From Bacillus sp. 2205SS5-2 (GTDB lineage Bacteria; Bacillota; Bacilli; Bacillales; Bacillaceae_K): a stretch of 64,000 nucleotides of DNA. Both the position numbers and the translations under genes were made by a program. Shown here in pieces: positions 18,902 to 26,157 of this stretch (the first letter of the stretch is position 1; every line of letters starts with the position of its first letter). The stretch is from positions 41,773 through 105,772 of the forward strand of contig NZ_JAYKTS010000015.1 of NCBI RefSeq assembly GCF_037024155.1, given 5' to 3'. The notes under the pieces were generated by a model that searched no databases, was not told the DNA's origin, and saw only the letters and a program-made list of their open reading frames with translations.

Positions 18902-19126
18902 ATGCATTATCGACAACAATTTTCAATTCCTGAAATCCTATTTCCAAACCAACAACAACAAAACTACCCTGGCTACGGGGGAGGTGGGTATGGTGGAGAA
19001 TACGGAGGCGGTGGCTACGAAAACCAAATAGTGCGCCTAGAACGCCAAGTCCAACGCCTAAACCGCCGAGTAAACAGACTAAACAGAAGGTTAGAAAGAG
19101 TAGAAAGACAACTCGGGTACCAATAA
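18902..19126 (+). CDS. Small glycine-rich, coiled-coil protein
   Basis: The start is the ATG of MHYRQQFSIPE, with GAGGGTG 5 bases upstream; a GTG 11 codons earlier is open but poorly placed. The 74-residue product has a Q-rich N-terminus, a glycine/tyrosine block near residues 23-39 (YPGYGGGGYGGEYGGGGY), then a heptad-like basic helix near 45-72 (RLERQVQRLNRRVNRLNRRL). This looks like a small structural or spore-surface protein, but that is inference. The stop codon context TACCAATAA is repeated after each hairpin repeat just downstream. Confidence 0.6.
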   Translation: MHYRQQFSIPEILFPNQQQQNYPGYGGGGYGGEYGGGGYENQIVRLERQVQRLNRRVNRLNRRLERVERQLGYQ

Positions 19127-19128
19127 AA

Positions 19129-19235
19129 GCGGAAGTGGCTGCCCAGGGACGGCAGGCTTCTGGCAGGACACGCAGTGAAGCCTGCTTCACGTAGTGGACT
19201 GACAAATGCCTGAGTCCCTAGCCACTGCAGCTAGA
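19129..19235. repeat. Hairpin repeat (REP-like), GTGGCT type
   Basis: The unit starts GCGGAAGTGGCT and ends AGCCACTGCAGCTAGA, and its arms GTGGCT..AGGGAC and GTCCCTAGCCAC pair. Near-identical copies occur at 24813, 24931 and 33228. Non-coding; it probably forms a long imperfect stem. Confidence 0.85.
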
Positions 19236-19246
19236 TACCAATAAAA

Positions 19247-19356
19247 GCGGAGGCGGGTTGGTCAGCAGCGGCGGGCAAATGTTAGACCATGGAGAAGGTC
19301 CTGACCTTCGTAATGGGCTGTTATTTGACCCTTAGCTGCTACCCGCCGGAGCTAGA
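19247..19356. repeat. Hairpin repeat, GGCGGGT type, tandem copy 1
   Basis: The unit starts GCGGAGGCGGGTTGGTC and ends TACCCGCCGGAGCTAGA. It pairs along AGCAGC/GCTGCT and GGCGGGT/ACCCGCC. The next copy starts 121 bases later and is almost identical, making a true tandem repeat. Confidence 0.85.
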
Positions 19357-19367
19357 TACCAATAAAT

Positions 19368-19477
19368 GCGGAGGCGGGTTGGTCAGCAGCGGCGGGCAAA
19401 TGTTAGACCATGGAGAAGGTCCTGACCTTCGTAATGGGCTGTTATTTGACCCTTAGCTGCTACCCGCCGGAGCTAGA
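19368..19477. repeat. Hairpin repeat, GGCGGGT type, tandem copy 2
   Basis: Nearly identical to the preceding unit at a 121-base period; the join is TAGATACCAATAAA followed by GCGG. Non-coding. Confidence 0.85.
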
Positions 19478-19488
19478 TACCAATAAAT

Positions 19489-19538
19489 GCGGAAGTGGCT
19501 CCTCAGGGACGGCAGGCTTCTGGCAGAGCACAGCCTCA
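19489..19538. repeat. Truncated hairpin repeat, GTGGCT type
   Basis: It begins GCGGAAGTGGCTCCTCAGGG like the first unit but breaks off after GGCAGAGCACAGCC, so the 3' arm is missing. Confidence 0.7.
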
Positions 19539-19632
19539 CTCCAATAACTCACATACGTAAATCGAAAGAGGTCTCTTCCAATAGAAAGACCTCTTTTTTA
19601 AGCTTTTTTTTAATATTTATTGCTTTTGTTAA

Positions 19633-19794
19633 GGACTCTTTTCGTATACATTGTTGCTATTTCATCTGATTTTAGATTCTATCCTTCTTTTTGTTGTTTA
19701 TATTCACCAAAAATAGACCAAAAAATGCCCGAAACAAAGTTGTTTACCAGTCTATTGACTGGTTCGAAAAGTAAAAGTCTTTGTGAAAACAGCC
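19633..19794. repeat. MITE-like element, A-type subfamily
   Basis: It runs from GGACTCTTTTCGTATACATTG to TTGTGAAAACAGCC, with the A-type interior (ATTTCATCTGATTTTAG and GCCCGAAACAAAG). TTGTTAA is present on both sides, a 7-base remnant of the likely target duplication. It lies downstream of ytgP. Confidence 0.8.
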
Positions 19795-19971
19795 TTGTTA
19801 AAAAACACTTTTTGTATTTTTCAGGTCAAGTACACATCACTATGAAAAAGGAACTCCATAGATTCACCGAATATAATCCACGTTTACTCGGTTATGTTTC
19901 ACATTCCTCACACTAGGTCCACAATATGGTGGAAAAGAAAAGCAATAATATTTATCTTGAACAAACTTTAT

Positions 19972-21591
19972 CTATGATCCTAAGCGTAATTTTCTTCTTA
20001 GCTTTGTCGCACGAGCACCAAATAACTTATCAATTAAATGACTTCTAAATCCTAGATAAAAATAAACGACCACGCCAACACTCCCACAAATGGAGACGAT
20101 TATTGTCGCCGAGAAGGTATTCGCTGGACTTAAGAACAGTTGCAGTAGAAGATAGATTATCCAGACAACAAAGGCCATCACGCCATTAAAAGCACCCATT
20201 AACAGCACTCTTCTAAAAATCATCGTAAATTTATATTCAGCGTAATGACGGATGACCACTAGGTTAATGATAATGGCAATCAAATATCCTAAAGTGGTCG
20301 CAATAATCGCCCCTTGCGTTTCAAATGCTTTAATCAGAGGGATATTTAGTACCAACTTAACTAGCAACCCGACTAACAAACTTAAAATCGTATATTTTTG
20401 CTCATTGATTCCTTGAAGAATGGCCGCTGTTACAGCAAACAACGCAAAAAGAATGGCCACTGGAGCATATGCCCTTAAAACTTCTGTGCCTAACTCACTA
20501 TGCGCATAAAAAATCGTGTAGGCTGGCTCTGCAAGTATCGATATTCCGACCGCAGCTGGGATGGTTAAATACAACAACACTTGAAACGTTTGATCAAGTT
20601 GTTGTTTCAATTCACGACGATCGTTTTTGATGAATGACTCTGTCACTAAAGGAATCAAGGTCATGGAAAACGCCGTAGCCAGTGAAACAGGAATGATCAC
20701 CAACTTATGAGAACTAAAGTTTAAAACTCCAAATGCTCTGTCCGCACCTGCCGCAAGTCCAATTGCTCCCATTGCTTTATTAAAGGTAAATTGATCAATA
20801 ATTTGGAATAATGGATTGGCTAGTCCGACAAAAACAAATGGAACGGAATAAATCAGAATTTCTTTGTACATTTCTTTATACGAAACATCGATGCTTCCTG
20901 GATTCTCTTCCAACATCGTATCGAGTCCGGGTTTTCGTTTGAACCAATACCAACCCAGAATTGCCAATGAAGCGATACCTCCAACCGTTGCCGCAAACGT
21001 CGCCACCGCAATCGCAGTGGTTAAATTCCCATCCATCAAGTTAAGAACCACATAAACTCCTGCCAATAAAAAGGCGATTCGAACAATTTGCTCCACCACT
21101 TGAGAAACGGCAGAAGGTCCCATCGATTGATGACCTTGAAAAAAACCACGAATTAAACTCATAAAAGGAATAATGATTAACGCGAAGCTGACAGCCCGGA
21201 TAACGGTCGTCACATCAGCAACGGCTACTTTTTGTTCATCATTTGGAATCGTGATTTCCGCCAAAAAAGGAGCCGATACATACATCACTATAAATGACAA
21301 TATTCCCGTTAAGGTCATCACAAGCAGTCCTGAACGAAACAGCTTCCTTCCCACTTCATATTCACCTAGCGTATTATACTTCGAAATAAACTTTGATACA
21401 GCTAAAGGAACACCAGCTGTAGCAACTGTTAAAAATATCGTATATGGTGTGTAGCCATATGTATATAAAGCGGCGTTATCCTCTCCACCTATGAGGGCGT
21501 AAAACGGAATCACATAAAACAACCCTAGAAATTTGGAAATATACGTTCCTAACGATAAAATAAGGGTACCTCTAAATAATTTGGATGACAT
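19972..21591 (-). CDS. murJ: Lipid II flippase MurJ (YtgP), MOP superfamily
   Basis: The start is MSSKLFRGTLIL, where AGGTAGAG precedes the ATG; a 24-codon upstream extension is poorly supported. The 539-residue protein has about 14 membrane segments and belongs to the polysaccharide transporter family of the MOP superfamily. YtgP of B. subtilis can flip lipid II, so its role is export of the peptidoglycan precursor across the membrane. Family segments include LILSLGTYISKFLGLFYVIP near residue 9 and IRGFFQGHQSMGPSAVSQV near 140. It is monocistronic and convergent with nothing nearby; MITE copies flank it on both sides. Confidence 0.85.
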   Translation of the reverse strand: MSSKLFRGTLILSLGTYISKFLGLFYVIPFYALIGGEDNAALYTYGYTPYTIFLTVATAGVPLAVSKFISKYNTLGEYEVGRKLFRSGLLVMTLTGILSFIVMYVSAPFLAEITIPNDEQKVAVADVTTVIRAVSFALIIIPFMSLIRGFFQGHQSMGPSAVSQVVEQIVRIAFLLAGVYVVLNLMDGNLTTAIAVATFAATVGGIASLAILGWYWFKRKPGLDTMLEENPGSIDVSYKEMYKEILIYSVPFVFVGLANPLFQIIDQFTFNKAMGAIGLAAGADRAFGVLNFSSHKLVIIPVSLATAFSMTLIPLVTESFIKNDRRELKQQLDQTFQVLLYLTIPAAVGISILAEPAYTIFYAHSELGTEVLRAYAPVAILFALFAVTAAILQGINEQKYTILSLLVGLLVKLVLNIPLIKAFETQGAIIATTLGYLIAIIINLVVIRHYAEYKFTMIFRRVLLMGAFNGVMAFVVWIIYLLLQLFLSPANTFSATIIVSICGSVGVVVYFYLGFRSHLIDKLFGARATKLRRKLRLGS

Positions 21592-21675
21592 ATAATCTCT
21601 ACCTACTATCTTAGTCAAAATATACACTATGTGTAGTGTACACTTCTGTCTCTCGAATGACAATTTTTTTAATAA

Positions 21676-21837
21676 GGCTGTATTCGTAAGTCTCTTTCGT
21701 ATACATTGTTGCTCTTTAGTCTTATTTTAGATGGATTCCTCCATTTTTGCTGTTTCTTTCCATCAAAAATAGACGGAAAGAAAGGTGTGTTGCTATCCGT
21801 TTTGTATGCTAGAGCAACACAGTATGCGAAAAGATCC
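21676..21837. repeat. MITE-like element with exact 8-bp duplication
   Basis: It runs from GGCTGTATTCGTAAG to GCGAAAAGATCC. TTTAATAA is present immediately before (21668-21675) and after (21838-21845) it. It lies between divergent murJ and ytfP. Confidence 0.85.
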
Positions 21838-21909
21838 TTTAATAAACATTGCTCATTCCTTAAAACCGTCATAAAATAGGAAAAGCACTTAAAAAGTTGG
21901 TGAAAAACA

Positions 21910-23175
21910 ATGAAATTTGACGTAGTAGTTATCGGCGGGGGCCCATCTGGACTTATGGCTGCCATTGCAGCCGGTGAACATGGTGGAAAGGTTCTGCTGA
22001 TTGATAAAGGAAATAAACTGGGGAGAAAATTAGCGATTTCTGGTGGTGGACGCTGTAATGTCACGAATCGTTTACCAGTAGAAGAAATTATTAAACATAT
22101 CCCCGGGAATGGTCGTTTTTTATTTAGCGCTTTTTCCGTCTTTAATAATGAAGATATAATTACTTTTTTCGAAAAGCTAGGGGTAGAGCTCAAGGAGGAA
22201 GATCACGGACGAATGTTTCCCGTATCGAATAAAGCCCAATCTGTTGTAGATGCTTTATTGAATCGCTTAGCTGAATTGAATGTCACCATTCGAACGAATA
22301 CCCCTGTAGATGAAGTTCTCTATCAGAATAATCAAACCGCTGGGATTAAGCTAAAAGATGGTGAGATAATCCACTGTCAATCGGTCGTGCTTGCTGTAGG
22401 TGGGAAATCCGTTCCACATACAGGCTCAACTGGAGATGGCTATCCTTGGGCTGAAAAAGCCGGTCATACCGTCACTGAACTGTTCCCTACTGAAGTTCCA
22501 CTAACATCCAAGGAACCGTTTATTCAAGAAAAAACACTTCAAGGACTAGCATTGCGTGATATTGCACTCAGTGTACTAAATAAACGCGGAAAACCAGTCG
22601 TTACTCATAAAATGGACATGATATTCACACATATTGGTCTTTCCGGACCGGCTGTTTTACGTTGTTCACAGTACGTGGTAAAAGAACTAAAAAAGAGCAA
22701 AGAGAATTTTGTATATGTGAGTATTGACGCATTGCCGGATCAAAACGGACAATCTGTTTTTGAAACCATCCATCAAATGCTATCCGATGAACCCAAAAAA
22801 GCTGTTAAAAACAGCCTTAAAGGGCTTGTTCCAGAGCGTTATTTATTGTTTTTACTCGAGCAAGCTAACATTGATCCAGGTGCACAAGGTGGACAAATCC
22901 CATCAGAAGCAAAACGAACTTTCGCTACTCTCTGTAAGCAGTTCAACATCCAAATTCATGGCACCCTTTCTCTCGACAAGGCCTTTGTAACAGGGGGCGG
23001 TGTTTCAGTCAAAGAAATCGAACCGAAAACGATGGCTTCTAAGAAAACGAAAGGCTTGTATTTATGCGGAGAAGTATTGGATATCCACGGATATACGGGC
23101 GGTTATAATATTACCTCGGCACTTGTGACCGGACGTCTAGCAGGAACAAATGCTGCATTATTTGTAAATAAATAA
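21910..23175 (+). CDS. ytfP: FAD-dependent oxidoreductase YtfP (HI0933 family)
   Basis: A 421-residue flavoprotein. The N-terminus [21 protein letters not shown] is a dinucleotide-binding GxGxxG-type loop for FAD. The next family hallmark is [17 protein letters not shown] near residue 37. [18 protein letters not shown] near 160 and [20 protein letters not shown] near 380 complete the HI0933-like pattern. The reaction is not established; members are predicted NAD(P)/FAD-dependent oxidoreductases or hydratases of unknown substrate. It is monocistronic with a terminator at 23290. Confidence 0.88.
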   Translation: MKFDVVVIGGGPSGLMAAIAAGEHGGKVLLIDKGNKLGRKLAISGGGRCNVTNRLPVEEIIKHIPGNGRFLFSAFSVFNNEDIITFFEKLGVELKEEDHGRMFPVSNKAQSVVDALLNRLAELNVTIRTNTPVDEVLYQNNQTAGIKLKDGEIIHCQSVVLAVGGKSVPHTGSTGDGYPWAEKAGHTVTELFPTEVPLTSKEPFIQEKTLQGLALRDIALSVLNKRGKPVVTHKMDMIFTHIGLSGPAVLRCSQYVVKELKKSKENFVYVSIDALPDQNGQSVFETIHQMLSDEPKKAVKNSLKGLVPERYLLFLLEQANIDPGAQGGQIPSEAKRTFATLCKQFNIQIHGTLSLDKAFVTGGGVSVKEIEPKTMASKKTKGLYLCGEVLDIHGYTGGYNITSALVTGRLAGTNAALFVNK

Positions 23176-23289
23176 TGCTCTTTTCGAAAAATTTGTTACT
23201 CTTAGTAAAAAAAGACAGTAAGGTTTATCGAATTATTTCTTTCTTATTATTTGGCTCAGTTAAACATTATTGTTGATAATTAAAATAAG

Positions 23290-23322
23290 AAAAGGACTTC
23301 GATGAAATTGAAGTCCTTTTTC
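23290..23322 (+). terminator. Terminator after ytfP
   Basis: AAAGGACTTC / GAAGTCCTTTTT hairpin, about 115 bases after the ytfP stop. The interval carries a decayed MITE end (GCTCTTTTCG near 23177), and another MITE end (GATACGAAAAGAGCC near 23361-23375) follows it. Confidence 0.7.
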
Positions 23323-23377
23323 AAAAGCTGTTTTTTTCTTTGTGCCAATAGTAACAAAGGATACGAAAAGAGCCTTT

Positions 23378-23626
23378 TCAAATTATGATAACTGTTCCAA
23401 AAATAACGAATACGATTCCAATTAATAATGTGAATTCCTTAATTACACCAGATGGAAGTCTACTTAATCATCTAAATAAAAATTCAAACTCAATATGTCC
23501 ATTTGCACCGATAGCACCCTTATCTTTAAAATCCTCTTTTTTCATTTTGAACAAAGAGAAATAGAGGACAAGGATTCCCCAGAAAATAAGCAATCCCCCG
23601 ATAAATAAAGCCAAATTATCCACCAC
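23378..23626 (-). pseudogene. Small two-helix membrane protein with in-frame TGA
   Basis: Read from GTG at 23626, the frame gives about 82 codons with a hydrophobic segment (NLALFIGGLLIFWGILVLYF), a charged middle, and a second segment (FTLLIGIVFVIFGTVII), ending at TGA 23378-23380. The frame has one TGA at 23468-23470, in a position where tryptophan would fit (FR-stop-LSR). It looks like a small membrane protein disrupted by a single nonsense mutation. I do not recognise the family; the GTG start is uncertain because no strong ribosome site is present. Confidence 0.45.
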
Positions 23627-23653
23627 ATCTTTCGTATAATTGTAACAGGTTGC

Positions 23654-24015
23654 TTAAATGGTAAATTCTGATAATTTAAACCTAACATAAGATTCATTGG
23701 TATTAAATAAACAGCTTTCGACAATCATTTTGATAATTGTTTTATCGTCATTACGATGAATTACAACATCTAAAAATTGAAACCAACTCAAATAATAGTC
23801 GAGGTATTTTGTTGTCACACCATTAAATCGTTGCATCCATCCTTTTAATCGACTGTGATAGTTATTAACATTTTGTATAAGGTAAAGCCCTTTAACACGC
23901 TCAGTACCATCTGATTTAAAGCGATAGTGTTCCAGTCCTTTGTCTCTTGCTATCAATATACAAACTTGTTCGTGACTGATACCACGGATTTTAGAAGAAC
24001 CTCCACGTTTATTGT
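23654..24015 (-). pseudogene. IS1595-family transposase remnant (C-terminal part)
   Basis: The frame encodes RGISHEQVCILIARDKG, then NVNNYHSRLKGWMQRFNG and TKYLDYYLSWFQFLD. These are the closing blocks of the ISXO2-like DDE domain of IS1595 transposases. The N-terminal helix-turn-helix/zinc part is absent and a stop lies just upstream of the conserved RGGSSKIRG segment, so this is a fragment. It lies in an accessory patch between ytfP and the spore genes. Confidence 0.8.
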
Positions 24016-24216
24016 CTCATTACTATTCATTTCTCCTCCTTAAAAACCCAAATAATAATGAATAATTTCTTCGTTGTTTTCCAATACCCTTCTTTACTAA
24101 CCTGCTCATTTGCGAAATCGTCTGATTGCGGATTAAAAGACTCCTCATCAACTAGTCCTTTTCTACGTTAAAGTGCACCAAGCCAATCACTCTCTATATG
24201 AACACCAAAAAACAAT

Positions 24217-24258
24217 AAAAAATCGAGCCGAAACCTAAGAGATTTCCTACTCGATTTT
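24217..24258 (-). terminator. Terminator of the Cse60-like gene
   Basis: AAAAAATCGAG / CTCGATTTTT arms with a 19-base loop, ending in T-run on the minus strand, 57 bases after the stop codon. Confidence 0.7.
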
Positions 24259-24314
24259 TCACTACTCTTATTCAGTGTTACTGTTAACCATCTAACTACC
24301 CAAAACCTCTATTC

Positions 24315-24494
24315 CTAATCCCTATATATGACCATAGCCGAAAAACAATAAAATTGTTCTCCTGCTTCCGTCGAGACGGCTACATTGAATTTGATATCCA
24401 CAATATCTCGTGAAGGAAAATCAGTTAAAAAAGAATTCACTTCTTTTTCTAAGTCTTTCTCATGTTCAAAATCGAACACTTTTACTTGTATCAT
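24315..24494 (-). CDS. cse60: Cse60-like sporulation protein
   Basis: A 59-residue frame, too short for routine ORF lists. It begins MIQVKVFDFEHEKDLEKEVN and ends EQFYCFSAMVIYRD, matching the small Cse60 protein of B. subtilis, which is made in the mother cell under sigma-E. The ATG has AGGAGTG 7 bases upstream. Its role in sporulation is not known. It is divergent from the H-type SASP gene, so two spore-related small genes share one intergenic region. Confidence 0.75.
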   Translation of the reverse strand: MIQVKVFDFEHEKDLEKEVNSFLTDFPSRDIVDIKFNVAVSTEAGEQFYCFSAMVIYRD

Positions 24495-24619
24495 TTTTTC
24501 ACTCCTCGCCCCATTTTTATCATTATATTAGCTCTAATGGACAATATTCGTTGTTACTTGAAGAATAAAACTAGCCGTTTTCCACAAAATAAACCGAAAA
24601 CATTAGAGGAGGAACATCT

Positions 24620-24799
24620 ATGGACTTAAGAAGAGCGAAACAAATCTATTCTTCATCAGCTGACATCACTGTGAAATATAATGGGACTCCTGTATGGATT
24701 GATAGTATTAATGAAGATGGACAAATGGCTACCGTACATTTGCGAGGACCGCTAGAAGAAAGAACAGAGGTTGCGATTTCAGATTTGCATGAAGGCTGA
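24620..24799 (+). CDS. sspH: H-type small acid-soluble spore protein
   Basis: A 59-residue protein with the H-type SASP layout: MDLRRAKQIYSSSADITVKY, then YNGTPVWIDSINEDGQMATV, and an acidic tail. It is expected in the spore core, where minor SASPs accumulate under sigma-G control. The ATG follows AGAGGAGG with 7-base spacing. It ends just before two hairpin repeats, which may provide its 3' end. It is too short for many gene finders. Confidence 0.85.
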   Translation: MDLRRAKQIYSSSADITVKYNGTPVWIDSINEDGQMATVHLRGPLEERTEVAISDLHEG

Positions 24800-24812
24800 C
24801 ATACTAAGAAAA

Positions 24813-24920
24813 GCGGAAGTGGCTCGCCCTGAGGCGACAGGCAAATGAAGAGCTCGCAGGTGATGCTTGCATCACTGGAGAGTTATTCATTTGACCCGAG
24901 CCTCAAGCCACTGCAGCTAG
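24813..24920. repeat. Hairpin repeat, GTGGCT type
   Basis: GCGGAAGTGGCTCGCCC at the 5' end pairs with the 3' GAGCCTCAAGCCACTGCAGC. It immediately follows the sspH stop codon and is followed by a second unit 118 bases later. Confidence 0.85.
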
Positions 24921-24930
24921 TTCACGAAAA

Positions 24931-25039
24931 GCGGAAGTGGCTCGCCCAGGGACGGCAGGCATCTGGCAGGACACGCAGTGAAGCCTGCTTCACGTAGTGG
25001 ACTGACATTTGACCTGAGTCCCTAGCCACTGCAGCTAGA
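24931..25039. repeat. Hairpin repeat, GTGGCT type, joined to a MITE half
   Basis: Same type as 19129 and 33228. Its 3' end AGCTAGATCCGTCTATTTTTGAT continues directly into the right half of a MITE-like element, the same junction as at 33335. Confidence 0.85.
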
Positions 25040-25128
25040 TCCGTCTATTTTTGATGGAAATAAACAGTGAAATGAGCGATTTAATCAAAAATCAGATGAA
25101 ATAGTCACAGTGTGTACAAAAAGAGGCT
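25040..25128. repeat. Right half of a MITE-like element
   Basis: From CCGTCTATTTTTGATGG through AATCAAAAATCAGATGAAATAG to GTACAAAAAGAGGC; it is the right half of the A-type element, attached to a hairpin repeat. A second short end (GTTCACAAAAAGAGGC) follows at about 25148-25163. Confidence 0.7.
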
Positions 25129-25175
25129 TATGCTAAGAGAAACAAAGTTCACAAAAAGAGGCTTCAAAAAAATAA

Positions 25176-25202
25176 AAAACCACCATTCATTGGTGGTTTT
25201 TT
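25176..25202 (-). terminator. Terminator of ytwF
   Basis: AAAAACCACCA / TGGTGGTTTTT stem with a short loop, immediately after the ytwF stop codon on the minus strand. Confidence 0.85.
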
Positions 25203-25205
25203 ATT

Positions 25206-25520
25206 TTATCGTTTCTGTTGAGTTTCCCCAGCCCACTCTAACATGCCGCCTTCCATATTCACTACTTTAAAGCCTTGGTCCTTCATAAAGTAACAAACAT
25301 TTTCGCTTCGGCGACCAGAGCGACAGACAAACACATATTCTTTTTCTTTATCAAATTGATCCAATGACTCAGGAATGTTTCCCATTGGAATATGCTTGGC
25401 TTCTTTAACCATTCCTTCTGCCACTTCTTCATCTTCACGGACATCGACGATATAAAGTTCTTCGCCTTTTTTAAGTTTACTTTCTAATTCTTGAGGTGTA
25501 ATGGTTTTTACCTGTTCCAT
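25206..25520 (-). CDS. ytwF: Rhodanese-like domain protein YtwF
   Basis: A 104-residue single rhodanese domain. The active-site loop is VCRSGRRS, with the sulfur-accepting cysteine at about residue 66. DVREDEEVAEGMVKEAKHIP is the conserved N-terminal block of such proteins. It probably carries sulfur as a persulfide in the cytoplasm; the acceptor is not known. The ATG has AAAGGG 9 bases upstream; a GTG one codon earlier is equally open. It is a single gene near leuS as in related bacilli. Confidence 0.85.
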   Translation of the reverse strand: MEQVKTITPQELESKLKKGEELYIVDVREDEEVAEGMVKEAKHIPMGNIPESLDQFDKEKEYVFVCRSGRRSENVCYFMKDQGFKVVNMEGGMLEWAGETQQKR

Positions 25521-25552
25521 CACTCATCACCCTTTCCCTTTTATGAATTTTA

Positions 25553-25804
25553 TTATAGCAAAGCTGCTGAGAAGAAGAAAATGGTTGAGCTCGAACTTGC
25601 TTGACCTGTTAATAACCGAATATCATCCACAGATCGATATCCTCGAATATTTCCCTGTTCATCAAAGTCTCCCCACACAGACTGAAAATCCTGTTCATAC
25701 CCAAATCCTTCAATGTCCCCAATGATAAAGAGATTTTCAGCTGACTTAAGTTAAAGTAATCTCATTACATTCTCATGGTCCTTCTCTGTTAATTTTTTTA
25801 TCAT
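25553..25804 (-). pseudogene. Truncated GNAT-like acetyltransferase remnant
   Basis: The minus-strand frame opens MIKKLTEKDHENVMRLL, hits TAA in frame, then continues SAENLFIIGDIEGFGYEQDF with QSVWGDFDEQGNIRG. This resembles the N-terminal part of a GNAT-family acetyltransferase (family call tentative). The frame ends after about 84 codons with no acetyl-CoA-binding motif, so the rest of the gene is gone. It lies upstream of ytwF with a MITE copy beyond it. Confidence 0.5.
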
Positions 25805-25870
25805 TTCTCCCCCCCTATAACTGAATTCCTACCCTTTTCATTCTATCTTTCTTTTAGGCTTTTTTTTAAA

Positions 25871-26031
25871 GGCTCTCTTCGTATACATTGTGGCTATTTT
25901 CACCTGATTTTTGATTAAATCTCCCATTTCACGTTGATTTCCATCAAATATATACGAAATGATGCCTGAAACAAAGCTATATCACAGTTTATAGACTGGT
26001 TCGAAAAGCAACAAACTTTGCGAAAACAGCC
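25871..26031. repeat. MITE-like element, A-type subfamily
   Basis: GGCTCTCTTCGTATACATTG to TTTGCGAAAACAGCC, with the complete A-type interior. The flanks are TTTTTAAA and TTTTAAAA, 7 of 8 identical. It lies downstream of leuS. Confidence 0.85.
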
Positions 26032-26113
26032 TTTTAAAATATATCGCTATTGATATCAAGTAACAACAATATATAGAGGAATTTCTTCTCATAAAGGCAG
26101 AATACTTCCACCA

Positions 26114-26151
26114 AAAAATGACACAGCGGGGTATTTCTCCGCTGTGTCATA
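26114..26151 (-). terminator. Terminator of leuS
   Basis: ATGACACAGCGG / CCGCTGTGTCAT stem with an 8-10 base loop and a minus-strand T-run, just after the leuS stop. Confidence 0.85.
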
Positions 26152-26157
26152 AACTGA

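Noticed and set aside
24813..25039. Repeated hairpins as a CRISPR array
   Set aside because: The units are ~108 bp long imperfect hairpins with no short repeats or unique spacers, and no cas genes are nearby.
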